Positions 1 to 8,647 of a stretch of DNA of 64,000 nt are shown in pieces. The position numbers were made by a program, and so were the translations under genes. How positions within the stretch are numbered: the stretch's first letter is position 1; each line of letters opens with the position of its first letter. The DNA lies in assembly GCA_021405325.1 (NCBI GenBank), contig QWII01000054.1, positions 1 to 64,000 on the forward strand, given 5' to 3'. The stretch is from Caldilinea sp. CFX5 (GTDB lineage: Bacteria; Chloroflexota; Anaerolineae; Caldilineales; Caldilineaceae). A model generated the notes under the pieces. It did not search any database. It had not been told where the DNA came from and saw nothing but the letters and a program-made list of their open reading frames with translations.

Positions 1-69
1 TAGTAAGCTCTTAGCCGGTCCGTGACCGGCGACCCCATCGCCGGTCACGGACCGGCTAAGAGCTTACTA
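1..69. repeat. Perfect 32-bp inverted repeat (palindrome family 1)
   Basis: Arms 1-32 and 38-69 are perfect reverse complements around a 5-base loop. Each arm also contains its own hairpin, CCGGTC-CGT-GACCGG, so the element can fold as nested stems. The core is shared with the elements at 1298-1357 and 60337-60440. It may extend left of the window. There is no T-run, so it is not a typical intrinsic terminator. Confidence 0.9.
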
Positions 70-100
70 GTTACCCTAATCAACGAAATGAGAAACTCTT

Positions 101-1276
101 ATGCGCATTGAAGCCATTGATTTTTTCTATCTCTCCATGCCCGAGGTGCTGGATATTGGTGACGGCAGTCAGGATGCGACACTGGTGCGGGTTGCCGGCG
201 GCGGGCTGGTCGGCTGGGGCGAATGTGAAGCGGCGCCCCTGCCGTCGATTGCCGGGCTGATCTGCCCCATGTCCCACAGCGCGTGCAAACCGGTGCAGAG
301 TTCAGTGTTGGGGCAGACACTCGACAGCGTGGCCGACATTACGCGCATCGGCGATCTGGTGCGCGCCAACAGTTTGGATTTGCTGCAAGCCGATCACATC
401 CTCTCCGGCATTGACATGGCGATGTGGGATCTGCTGGGCAAACGGCTCAACGAGCCGGTCTACGCTCTGTTGGGCTACAAACAGGTCTATCCGAAGACGC
501 CCTACGCTTCCATGCTCTTTGGCGATACGCCGCAGGAGACACTGGAAAAAGGGCGCTATGCCCGCGCCCTCGGCTATCGCGCCGCCAAATTTGGCTGGGG
601 GCCGATTGGCTTAAGCACGGCCCAGGCCGACGCCGACCAATTTATGGCCGCCCGCGAGGGTTTAGGAGATGACGGCATTCTCCTCATCGATATTGGCACC
701 GTCTGGAAAGATGATGTGGAAGCAGCCAGCCAACGGTTGCCGGCGCTCAAAGCGTGTCGCGCGACGTGGCTGGAAGAGCCGTTTGTCTCCGGTGCGCTTG
801 ACGCCTATCGGCAACTGGCGGCGCTCTCCGGCGCGGTCAAGCTGGCTGGGGGTGAGGGCAGCCACAACTATCACATGGCCCAGCACATGATCGACTATGC
901 CGGCATCGGCTATGTGCAGATCGACGCCGGACGCATCGGCGGGATCAGCGTTTCAAAAGAGGTGGCTGACTATGCGCAAACCAAGGGTGTGACCTATGTC
1001 AATCACACCTTCACGTCGCACCTGGCGCTCAGTGCCTCGCTGCAACCCTATGCCGGCATTCAACAGGATGTGATCTGTGAATATCCGGTCGAACCCAAAT
1101 CGTTGGCGCTCGATATTACACAAAACCACATTGAACGAGACGCCAACGGGCAGGTGCATGTGCCGAATGCGCCGGGTCTGGGCATGACGGTGAACACAGC
1201 CGGGTTATATCCTTACTTAGTCGATGTGGAAATTCGCGTGCAAGGCAAAACGCTCTACAAGACGCCGTCGCTGTAA
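101..1276 (+). CDS. Enolase-superfamily (mandelate racemase/muconate lactonizing type) enzyme
   Basis: 391 residues, full length for the mandelate racemase group of the enolase superfamily. Such enzymes abstract the proton alpha to a carboxylate, usually for sugar-acid dehydration or racemisation. Visible active-site elements: Lys163 in AAKFGW at the end of the second barrel strand, metal ligands Asp197 (LIDIG), Glu225 (LEEP) and Glu252 (GGEG), and the His-Asp dyad Asp275 (VQIDAG) and His302 (VNHTF) typical of the MR subgroup. The N-terminal capping domain is present (about 1-125). It stands alone between two palindromes of the same family, so context does not reveal the substrate. A decayed relative lies at 15391-15640. 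The family assignment is secure; the substrate is unknown. Confidence 0.88.
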   Translation: MRIEAIDFFYLSMPEVLDIGDGSQDATLVRVAGGGLVGWGECEAAPLPSIAGLICPMSHSACKPVQSSVLGQTLDSVADITRIGDLVRANSLDLLQADHILSGIDMAMWDLLGKRLNEPVYALLGYKQVYPKTPYASMLFGDTPQETLEKGRYARALGYRAAKFGWGPIGLSTAQADADQFMAAREGLGDDGILLIDIGTVWKDDVEAASQRLPALKACRATWLEEPFVSGALDAYRQLAALSGAVKLAGGEGSHNYHMAQHMIDYAGIGYVQIDAGRIGGISVSKEVADYAQTKGVTYVNHTFTSHLALSASLQPYAGIQQDVICEYPVEPKSLALDITQNHIERDANGQVHVPNAPGLGMTVNTAGLYPYLVDVEIRVQGKTLYKTPSL

Positions 1277-1297
1277 CCTAAGCCGGTTATAAGCTTA

Positions 1298-1357
1298 CCG
1301 CTCGTAGCCAGTCCGTGACTGGGGGCCGGACGCCAGTCACGGACTGGCTACGAGCGG
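1298..1357. repeat. 25-bp inverted repeat, same family as 1-69
   Basis: Arms 1298-1322 and 1333-1357 are perfect complements with a 10-base loop. The arm contains the hairpin CCAGTC-CGT-GACTGG. The right arm matches the right arm of the element near 60430 in all but one position over about 26 bases. The element lies between the convergent genes ending at 1276 and 1418. Confidence 0.88.
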
Positions 1358-1375
1358 GCCGGCAGCGCTAATAAA

Positions 1376-1407
1376 AAGCCCTGACAGCATAACTACTGTC
1401 AGGGCTT
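1376..1407 (-). terminator. Intrinsic terminator of the 5061-1418 operon
   Basis: 12-bp stem (1376-1387 with 1396-1407) and 8-base loop. On the minus strand it is followed by a T-run (complement of AATAAAAA at 1370-1377), just after the stop codon at 1418. This is the classic rho-independent layout. Confidence 0.8.
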
Positions 1408-1417
1408 CCCCTCACGC

Positions 1418-2227
1418 TTATCCTTCGATCACATCGCTATTAGGTGGCGGCGGTGTGTCGTCCGCCTCTAACAGTTCTCTGAGATCATCGAGACTGTCAT
1501 CATCGTGAACGTCGTAATAGATCAGCAGATCGCGCAGGCGGGGCAGGCGCTTATAGCCCTGATAGGGTTGCGTCAGGTGATGGAGTTGGCGCAGAGCATC
1601 GGTCATCTCTTTCAGCTTTTCATAGGGACGCAGCGCAATGGCGCGGGCCACCGTGCGACCACTCCCCGGTTCATAGACGACCAGTTCCCCCCACGGTACC
1701 GAGATGTTACGCCGAAATTGGCGCATAAAGCCGAGAATGCGGTCCAGATAGGCCGGCGGGTCCACGGACAACAACACGGCGTTGCTTTCAATCTGCCGGT
1801 AGGTGATCGTCCGTTGCGAAACGGTGGCCAACGGCGTGTAGACCTGCAACCCATCCTGGTTAACTTCCAGCCAGTTGAAATTATCAAAGGGGGTGCCGTT
1901 GAGCAAGGAAAGGCCCCAGCGCTGTAAGAAGCCCTTGAAGCCACGGGGGCCGGCATTGGTGATCGGGTGTTCACTGAGTTCTTTTTTCCGTTTCAGCGCA
2001 GCATCAATTCTGGCTTGCGCTGTATCGTTCTGTTTGCGCAACTCCTCAATATATTCTTTAGCGGCGCGCAAGGCTTCGAGCGGACTGAGTTTGGCAATGG
2101 CATGCGCTTTTTGAAAGGCATACTCATCGGGCATGTTCCAGTTGGTTTCCGTCCGCTCTTCGAGCAGGCTACGAATCTTTTCGAGTGCGCGCCGGTCTTT
2201 CTCCGAGAGTTCATTCAAATTCGCCAT
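1418..2227 (-). CDS. Hypothetical protein, coiled-coil N-terminus
   Basis: 269 residues, not recognised. There is no signal peptide or membrane segment. Residues 1-90 are charged and helical (ELSEKDRRALEKIRSLLEE) and look like a coiled coil. The middle (about 95-200) looks like a mixed alpha/beta domain. The C-terminus is acidic with a run of four prolines. It is the last gene of a minus-strand group with the LysM protein (16 bases upstream) and the M23 peptidase, and an intrinsic terminator follows. The context suggests a cytosolic partner of an envelope system; this is inference only. Confidence 0.6.
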   Translation of the reverse strand: MANLNELSEKDRRALEKIRSLLEERTETNWNMPDEYAFQKAHAIAKLSPLEALRAAKEYIEELRKQNDTAQARIDAALKRKKELSEHPITNAGPRGFKGFLQRWGLSLLNGTPFDNFNWLEVNQDGLQVYTPLATVSQRTITYRQIESNAVLLSVDPPAYLDRILGFMRQFRRNISVPWGELVVYEPGSGRTVARAIALRPYEKLKEMTDALRQLHHLTQPYQGYKRLPRLRDLLIYYDVHDDDSLDDLRELLEADDTPPPPNSDVIEG

Positions 2228-2242
2228 AAATGAGCCGGTCGA

Positions 2243-3280
2243 TCAATTCTCAGGAATACTCAGCACCCAGCCAACGACAATGACATTGGGGTTGGTCTTC
2301 AGGCGTGGGTACTTTGTCATATTCGCTGCCACTAAGTTGTCAACTTTAATCTTATAATACTGGGCAATCAAGGCCAGGCTCTCCCCTTGTTGCACGGTGT
2401 GGGTGCGCCCGCTGGCCGTTACTGAACCGGCGTTGGCCTGGTTGGACGGACCGCCTTGCGGCTCAGAGCCGGTATTGGTCGGCACCGGCGTCGGCATGAG
2501 CGGCTGTGTCATGTCATAGGCCTGTTCCGGCCATAGCCCTTCACCATAGACGGTAAAGGGATTTTCTTCGGTGTAGTAGCCGCCACCGGTGATACCACGC
2601 ACGGCCGTGCCATTCAAGCGGATGGTGCGGTTGGTGCGGAAACCATCCATACTACACATCATCTGCCACTCTTCATACTGCTTGGGGAACCAGCCACGGG
2701 CAATCGCCGCCACATCACAGGTAACGCCCTGCGGCAGATCGCGGCGGGTCATAACCATCGTATTGTCACTCAGTTTACCCGTGGGATTAAACATTTGCTG
2801 GATGGTTGCTACCCAAATGTCGATGGCATTGGGCTTCAGCGGGAAAGAGACCGGCTCTTCTGCCGGCGCCGGCGCCGAGCCATCGGCTGGCGCGCCGGCC
2901 GGTACACTGCCGGGGGCAGGGCCAACGGCGCCGGGGCCACTGTTGCTGTAAATCGGGCCGTTATAGGTTTCCGGCAGCGACAGACGCACCAATGAGCCGG
3001 TTACGCGATCGACCTCGCGCGCCATACGGGTGCGGGGTAGCGTATCCAGTACCTGGCTAAAGATCCAGTCACCGGTGATGACCGCTACACAACCCAGGAG
3101 AAAAGCCAAGCTGGCAAGCACAATGGTCACGCGGACGACGACAAAGATATCCCATTTGTCGATCTTGGCAATGACCAATGGCGTGATCTTGAAGAAATAG
3201 AGATAGACGATGGAGAGCGCAACAATGACGTAGAAGGCGCCGGCTAGCCACCCCAGGGTGTCTGTAATGTACCCAGACAT
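2243..3280 (-). CDS. Membrane-anchored LysM-domain protein
   Basis: 345 residues. Two transmembrane helices lie at about 12-32 and 48-70, followed by a Pro/Ala/Gly-rich linker (about 110-145), an unassigned extracytoplasmic region, and a C-terminal LysM domain (HTVQQGESLALIAQYY to the end, about 292-345). LysM domains usually bind the glycan strands of peptidoglycan, so the protein probably ties the membrane to the wall. The start is supported by AGGAG a few bases upstream. It sits between the M23 peptidase and the coiled protein on the same strand, consistent with an envelope-remodelling operon. The family of the middle part is not recognised. Confidence 0.75.
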   Translation of the reverse strand: MSGYITDTLGWLAGAFYVIVALSIVYLYFFKITPLVIAKIDKWDIFVVVRVTIVLASLAFLLGCVAVITGDWIFSQVLDTLPRTRMAREVDRVTGSLVRLSLPETYNGPIYSNSGPGAVGPAPGSVPAGAPADGSAPAPAEEPVSFPLKPNAIDIWVATIQQMFNPTGKLSDNTMVMTRRDLPQGVTCDVAAIARGWFPKQYEEWQMMCSMDGFRTNRTIRLNGTAVRGITGGGYYTEENPFTVYGEGLWPEQAYDMTQPLMPTPVPTNTGSEPQGGPSNQANAGSVTASGRTHTVQQGESLALIAQYYKIKVDNLVAANMTKYPRLKTNPNVIVVGWVLSIPEN

Positions 3281-3405
3281 AGCTTACTCCTAATCACAAT
3301 ATGGTAATAAGAACGGTGAAAATAAGAACAAATGAGACGTAAAACTACGAATAACCAGAGCTAACTCATCTCTGGTGATGAATGTTCCTGAATGAAAATC
3401 CGAAC

Positions 3406-5061
3406 TCACTGCTGCACCCACCAACCAGTTGCCTGGATAGTTGGGTGCAGGAAAAGCTTCTGCCAACTTTGGCAATCAAAGCCTACTTTGGTGCTGAATG
3501 CCTTACAATTCTCATTGATCGGCCAGCGGCGATCAAAGGCCATCATCCCGGATGCGATTGGATCGACATTAAATAATTTCTGTGTCGTTTCCAACCCGAC
3601 CACCTTGGTGCCGACAGAGCCGTAACCGGTAAAGATCGGGATAATCTGCACATCAGCAACGGTCAAATCTTTGCCGCTATCCAGGTTATGAAAGACATTC
3701 CAGAGAACCAACACGCCTTTACCCGGCAAGTTGGCAGCTTTCCGTTTCTGCGCCAGCGCTTCGGCTAACCAATAAACATCACGGCGGCGCACCTGGTCGG
3801 TAAATTCCATATCAATGGCGATGCCATCCAGGCCAAAGTTGGTTAACTCGTTTACAACTTCGTGCGCTTTTTTGAAATCGACGCCGACATCAACGATCAC
3901 CAAGCCATCGACGTGGTGCATGGCGGTCAGCAAGCGCCGTGCATCGTTCATACCAAAGCGACCACCCAACCGTGGAATCGCTACCGGGATGGGGCTGGTG
4001 CGGGTAAAGGAAGCGACATCGCGCTGCCAGTCCACCGCCTTGGCGACCAAGTCCTGGGTCTCACAAGCCTGGCCCAACGTACCGACGCCATGACAAGGCA
4101 TCCCCCACACGGCAGTATAATGAGCGCCCACCTGATAGCCGCTGCCGATAAAGGGGTAGAGACCGTAGCGCACGTAGGACCAAAGCGCCCTCGGACTTAT
4201 CTCTTCATCGTTCATCCACACGGCGACGGCGGTGCCGGTGCTGCACAAAAAGGTCGGAGCCAGAAAGACCAATAACAGGCTGACCCAGCGTAAGGGTGAC
4301 CGCGCCTGCCATTGCTGCCAACCCTGCTGGGTGGCGTGAAAAATACTATATACCATCCCCCCTGCTCTGTGCAAGCCCGTGACCACCATTTCCGGGCGGA
4401 AAAAGAGCAAAGCAGCACAGAGAACGAGCAGAACAGCAGCAATAATCTCCCGATTCAAAACGCCGCCGGTATAAAAAACGATCCCCGTGGCATCCTGGAC
4501 AGCGTCCGGGTCAGCCGCACAGAGTTTACAATAGCGGAAAATCGACCGAGAAAAGCTGGCGTCGATGCGCTGCCGCCCCCGCTCCACATGGTGGATTTCC
4601 CAGTGGACATGGGGGCCAAAGCTGGTCATCCCCGTCCAGCCGACTCGCCCTAGCGGCGTCCAGGGGGTCACCTCTTCCCCGGTCCGCACCCGCACCCGGC
4701 CCCCTTCATCAATTAAGTGGCCGTACAGGCTTAAGTAGCCATCTTTGTGGTCAACCAGCACCCAACAACCGTAGCCACCGGCGTTGTTGCACCCGGCATA
4801 GCTCACGCGCCCACCGGCCATCGGGTAGACCGTCGCGCCAAAGGGAACACTAATATCCCAGGCAAAGACCGAACCGCGCCCGGTATGATCCTGTTCATCG
4901 GACGAAAGCAAACCGCCGGCCACGGGTATCAACCAGCGGCCATCCCGCGATGCTGATCGACCACTGGCAACCGGCCAATCCTGCGCGGCGGCAGGGATTG
5001 CTGTCACCAGGGTCAATCCCCAAAGAGCCAAAAGCATGAAGGTCAGGCGTCGCCACACCAC
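3406..5061 (-). CDS. Secreted M23-type peptidase fused to a C-terminal barrel-like domain
   Basis: 551 residues from a GTG start preceded by AGGT. A signal peptide ends near AAAQ (about 27). Residues 45-165 form an M23/LytM zinc endopeptidase domain with His59, Asp69 (AWDIS), His115 (LYGH) and the HxH pair 151/153 (HVHWE); these enzymes cut peptidoglycan cross-bridges. Two membrane helices follow (about 203-221 and 260-283). Residues 340-551 look like an alpha/beta barrel resembling glycoside-hydrolase-like folds (GIAIDMEF, VLVLWNVF), which I cannot assign to a family. The fusion of a wall peptidase with a membrane-separated second domain is unusual. It is the first gene of the operon with the LysM protein. 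Confidence 0.8.
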   Translation of the reverse strand: MVWRRLTFMLLALWGLTLVTAIPAAAQDWPVASGRSASRDGRWLIPVAGGLLSSDEQDHTGRGSVFAWDISVPFGATVYPMAGGRVSYAGCNNAGGYGCWVLVDHKDGYLSLYGHLIDEGGRVRVRTGEEVTPWTPLGRVGWTGMTSFGPHVHWEIHHVERGRQRIDASFSRSIFRYCKLCAADPDAVQDATGIVFYTGGVLNREIIAAVLLVLCAALLFFRPEMVVTGLHRAGGMVYSIFHATQQGWQQWQARSPLRWVSLLLVFLAPTFLCSTGTAVAVWMNDEEISPRALWSYVRYGLYPFIGSGYQVGAHYTAVWGMPCHGVGTLGQACETQDLVAKAVDWQRDVASFTRTSPIPVAIPRLGGRFGMNDARRLLTAMHHVDGLVIVDVGVDFKKAHEVVNELTNFGLDGIAIDMEFTDQVRRRDVYWLAEALAQKRKAANLPGKGVLVLWNVFHNLDSGKDLTVADVQIIPIFTGYGSVGTKVVGLETTQKLFNVDPIASGMMAFDRRWPINENCKAFSTKVGFDCQSWQKLFLHPTIQATGWWVQQ

Positions 5062-5339
5062 GAGTTACCTACCAGGCGCACCTTGAACAGATCGCCCCCC
5101 TATTGTGAACCTGAACTTACGCCAGTGCGTCTGGAATGCAAGCTACTCCACAGAGAAAACCACCTAGCAAACAGTGTTCATTGCTGTTACAGTCTTAAGT
5201 ATACCAGCTTCTCGTGTAGATGCAAACCTTACCACCTGTGTTAAGAGAAAATGTTACAACAAATTACAAAGAACAACGGATTACAGGTGCAGCAAGGATG
5301 AAGGATGAAATTTCCGCCTTCATCCTTCATCCTTTCTTG
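5062..5339. other. Intergenic region with a 16-bp inverted repeat
   Basis: No gene is seen. Arms 5294-5309 and 5319-5334 (AAGGATGAAGGATGAA and its complement) form a hairpin with a 9-base loop directly after the ggt stop codon. Each arm is itself a tandem of AAGGATG. There is no T-run. The rest is AT-richer and probably holds the promoter of the 5061-1418 operon. Confidence 0.6.
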
Positions 5340-6986
5340 CTAGACCAGTAAAGCCATGCCATCGCTCCCGGTGTCGGAAGCGCCGGTGCGTTTGCCGGTG
5401 ACGGGGTCGATGGCAATGGCGCTGACCAAGGCAAAGCCGCCGTGACTTTGGGGAAGACGGCTGATGGGGTGGCGTTTGCGTACTTCGGCACAGACATATT
5501 CGCGGATCATAGCGCTACAGCGAATGTCGGCCACCTGGCAATCAAAACGAGGGGCGTGGACGGCCTCGGTCATACTCATGCCGAAATCCAGCGCATTGAG
5601 GATGACTTGCAGGTTAGAGGTGATGATGCGGGTGGCGCCCGGCGACCCTAGCACCAATACCGGTTTTTCGCCTTTGGTGATGATCGTGGGACACATACCG
5701 GTGGTGCGCCCTTTGCGCGGGCCAATGGAATTGGGATGACCGGGCAGCGGATGGAAGTTGATCATCGAGTTGTTATACATAAAACCCATACCCGGCGTGA
5801 TGACACCTGATGAGGCGCCGAGCGAATGGGTCAACGCCACACAATTGCCGTGGCGATCCACCACGGAGACATGGGTAGTGTCGGGCGTGCCGGTGGGCAT
5901 AAAGCTGGCGTTAATCGGCTTGCCGGCGTTGATATGGTCGCGCCATTGAGCGGCCCGTTCCTTGGAGATCATCCAGGCGACCGGCACATCGTTAAATTCC
6001 GGGTCGGCCATTGTGCGGTTGCGGTCGGCAAAGGCGGCTTTCATCGCCATTGAGACGAGGTAGATGTACTGTGGCGAATTGTGACCCAGTGCCGCCAGAT
6101 CATAACCTTCGAGAATGTTGAGAATGGCGATCAGCGTCGGGCCGCCGTGGGGAGCCGTTGCCGAGGTGACGCCGTAGCCGCGATAGGTGCCGGCCACCCG
6201 CATCGCCTCGCGCAGTTGATAGGTCGCCAAGTCTTCCGCCGTGACATAGCCGCCGTTGGCAGTGAGATCGGCGATCATCCGTTCGGCTAACTCACCAGTG
6301 TAAAAATCTTCCGGGCCATGCTTACCCAGGTGGCGCAGGGTTTTGGCATAGTCAGGGTTGCGCAGCCGTTCGCCCATCTCGTAGGTCGAGCCGTCGGCTT
6401 TGAGATAGATACGGCGCGCTTCGGCGTTGGCTTCAATATAGTCACGGAGCGACGCCGCTTCCGGGTAGCGTGCGCGTTGCAACCAGCGCACGGCCAGCCG
6501 CTCGGTGACGACAAAGCCCTCTTCGGCAATGCGCGCCGCCGGTTCCAACGCCTGCGCCCAAGAGATGGTGCCCCAGCGTTCCAACATGGTCGCCATCGTC
6601 TTGACCCAACCAGGGGTGCAGACAGAGGTGTAACCAACATCATTGACCTTGTCTTTGAGGAAGTAGCCCCAACCATCCGGGTTTGGCCCCAACACCCGAT
6701 CCGTCCACATGTTTTCGCTCACATTGGCTCCCGCCAGCGCCGGGCCATCGATCACAATCGATTGGTTTTGCACCGTCAGACCCAGTGCGCCACTTGCACT
6801 GACAGGTGGCGTCGCCAGGTGCATGGTAAGCTGGGCATAGCCGCCGATACCGCACATTTGTGGGTCGAGAATGCCTTGGACAAACGCGCAGGTGACAGCG
6901 GCGTCGATAGCGTTGCCGCCCTGCATCAAAACCTTAGCGCCTTCTTCCACCGCCTGTGGCTGGAGAGCGGCGATCATTCCTTGCAT
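5340..6986 (-). CDS. ggt: Gamma-glutamyltransferase (Ntn hydrolase)
   Basis: 548 residues, matching the usual length of GGT proenzymes. GGT hydrolyses or transfers the gamma-glutamyl group of glutathione and similar compounds. The proenzyme cleaves itself before a Thr that becomes the catalytic N-terminus. Here that is the first Thr of DTTHVSVVD (Thr370). The N-terminal signature GGNAIDAAVTCAF, the GIGG turn and the oxyanion-region GSPGATRI are present. No signal peptide is visible, so it may act in the cytosol, unlike the periplasmic E. coli enzyme. The start has AAGGAG at good spacing. It is apparently monocistronic, with a hairpin after the stop. Confidence 0.9.
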   Translation of the reverse strand: MQGMIAALQPQAVEEGAKVLMQGGNAIDAAVTCAFVQGILDPQMCGIGGYAQLTMHLATPPVSASGALGLTVQNQSIVIDGPALAGANVSENMWTDRVLGPNPDGWGYFLKDKVNDVGYTSVCTPGWVKTMATMLERWGTISWAQALEPAARIAEEGFVVTERLAVRWLQRARYPEAASLRDYIEANAEARRIYLKADGSTYEMGERLRNPDYAKTLRHLGKHGPEDFYTGELAERMIADLTANGGYVTAEDLATYQLREAMRVAGTYRGYGVTSATAPHGGPTLIAILNILEGYDLAALGHNSPQYIYLVSMAMKAAFADRNRTMADPEFNDVPVAWMISKERAAQWRDHINAGKPINASFMPTGTPDTTHVSVVDRHGNCVALTHSLGASSGVITPGMGFMYNNSMINFHPLPGHPNSIGPRKGRTTGMCPTIITKGEKPVLVLGSPGATRIITSNLQVILNALDFGMSMTEAVHAPRFDCQVADIRCSAMIREYVCAEVRKRHPISRLPQSHGGFALVSAIAIDPVTGKRTGASDTGSDGMALLV

Positions 6987-7105
6987 GTGGGAAGCTCCTT
7001 GTTGCGTTGGTGACTACAGGATGTTGATTTGCACATTGGCAATGTTTCAGTTAGTATGACTGATAGTATACACGCTCTGTACTCAAGTGACAAGGAGGTA
7101 GAAGA

Positions 7106-7345
7106 GTGAGATTTGAACTGACGGCTATCGACAATCGCGGCGTAGCCGTGATCTTACCACCAGAGCTACTTGCGCAAATTGGCATGAGCGTTGGCGATCA
7201 AGTCGATGTTACCCTTGTTGACCAAAGCATTGTTTTACAGCCGATTGAAGAAGCTGAACGCGCCCAAAAAATTGAAGAAATCACTGGGAGGCTCCTCGTT
7301 GAGCGTAGAGCAGTTTATGAAGCGTTAGCAGAAGGTGCGCGCTAA
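7106..7345 (+). CDS. AbrB/MazE-type antitoxin
   Basis: 79 residues from a GTG start with a strong AAGGAGGT six bases upstream. Residues 1-50 match the SpoVT/AbrB swapped-hairpin DNA-binding fold (NRGVAVILPPELLAQIGMSVGDQVDV). The C-terminal helix (about 50-79) would bind and neutralise the toxin. It precedes a Doc-family toxin gene by 3 bases; that gene is frameshifted here. This is the usual antitoxin-first type II arrangement, and such antitoxins normally repress their own promoter. Confidence 0.85.
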   Translation: MRFELTAIDNRGVAVILPPELLAQIGMSVGDQVDVTLVDQSIVLQPIEEAERAQKIEEITGRLLVERRAVYEALAEGAR

Positions 7346-7348
7346 CCT

Positions 7349-7727
7349 ATGGCGTTTCTCTTTCTACGCAAACAGGAAATCCTTCAGTTACACACACTCT
7401 TGATAAACAAATTTGGTGGTAGTCATGGCCTGCGTGATGAAGGCGCATTGGAATCTGCCCTGGCTGCCCCAGAAAATCGCACTTAACTATGAGAACGCGT
7501 CACTTGCCGTGTGTGCGGCAACCTACGCTTATCATTTGACACAATCCCATGCCTTCGTTGATGGGAACAAACGTGTTGCGGCTGCGGCTACTGAGTTGTT
7601 TATAGAACTCAATGGCAAAAAATTACTGGCAACCAACCAACAGCTTATCGATCTATTCCTCACGATAGCGGCGAGTGAAGCAACGCGAGAAGAAGTCGAA
7701 CAAACGCTGAAACACTGGATTCATTAG
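7349..7727 (+). pseudogene. Frameshifted Doc/Fic-family toxin
   Basis: The reading frame from ATG 7349 gives a Doc N-terminus (GLRDEGALESALAAPENR) and stops at TAA 7484-7486. The rest of the family sequence continues at once in another frame (NYENASLAVCAATYAYHL) and carries the Fic/Doc active-site motif HAFVDGNKR. Removing one base near 7483 restores a protein of about 125 residues. Doc toxins phosphorylate elongation factor Tu. As written, the product is a 45-residue fragment without the active site, so the pair would be disarmed. A sequencing or assembly error is possible. Confidence 0.8.
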
Positions 7728-7729
7728 CC

Positions 7730-8641
7730 CTACCCCGCCTGCGCAAGATAGGTGAGCATCATCCTGATCTGCTGGGGGTGCCACGCAGTGCGGTGGTGGT
7801 CATTCAGAAAATCACCATACTCACCTACCTGCACAGCTTGTTCAAAGGGGAAATCCACTAGCGCCGCCACATCTGCCTCAGCCGGCGGGTCAGCAGGAAC
7901 GCCGTGGGCCAACGCTGTGCGACAATGCGCTTCCAACGCATCAAAGTAGGCCAGATTATCATGAAGTAATTGCGGACCAATCGTCACTGGGGCATGGCAG
8001 TAGAGAACCGTTTTGGGGTTGAGCGCCGCCATCCGCGCCAGCGACTGCCGCATCACCGGCAACCCATCCACCGTGCGCGCCAACGGAAAGGGGAGTTCCC
8101 CACCATCCGCCGCCAATAACGTCGCAATCTCCGGTATATAAATCGCCAGATGGTCAGGGGTATGACCAGGCGTGGCAAAGAGTTCCAACGTCAGGTCGCC
8201 GCCATCGATGCGCAGCCGTTCTTCAAAAAGCAAGGTGGGCGGGGTCAATACCACTTCGTTGAAAATGGCTGGTTCCCGCGCTTGTCTTTGCTGAAGATGT
8301 GCAAGCACCTCCAGATCTTGGAATTGTTCGGCGCAAAGACGGGTCGCGATGATCGGCGCGGGGAATTCCGCTTGCGGGCCAGCAAAAAGTTGATTGCCCC
8401 AAGCGTGATCATAGTCGGCATGGGTGTTGATCACCAACAGTTGGCGACCATTGGTCAGATAGGGCTGGGCGTAATTCACCATCTGGCGCGCCGTCGTCGG
8501 GTTGATCACCGTATCGACCAGCACCACATAGCGCGCTGTCACGACGATGAAGGTATCCACCAGATCGCCATTGCGACAGACGAGAATCCGCTCATCCCAG
8601 CCCTGATTCGGTACAAGTTCTACGGTGTTGGTATGGGGCAT
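7730..8641 (-). CDS. Metallo-beta-lactamase-fold hydrolase
   Basis: 303 residues. The metal-binding motif HADYDH (74-79) is an HxDxDH variant of the MBL signature. Further ligands are likely His in ATPGHTPDH and His in YCHAP. Members hydrolyse thioesters, lactones, phosphodiesters or sulfur compounds, and the substrate cannot be told from sequence. It ends 6 bases from the MsrB stop-to-start junction (same strand, msrB 8648-9106 upstream), so the two probably share a transcript. There is no signal peptide, so it is cytosolic. Confidence 0.75.
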   Translation of the reverse strand: MPHTNTVELVPNQGWDERILVCRNGDLVDTFIVVTARYVVLVDTVINPTTARQMVNYAQPYLTNGRQLLVINTHADYDHAWGNQLFAGPQAEFPAPIIATRLCAEQFQDLEVLAHLQQRQAREPAIFNEVVLTPPTLLFEERLRIDGGDLTLELFATPGHTPDHLAIYIPEIATLLAADGGELPFPLARTVDGLPVMRQSLARMAALNPKTVLYCHAPVTIGPQLLHDNLAYFDALEAHCRTALAHGVPADPPAEADVAALVDFPFEQAVQVGEYGDFLNDHHRTAWHPQQIRMMLTYLAQAG

Positions 8642-8647
8642 GACGTT

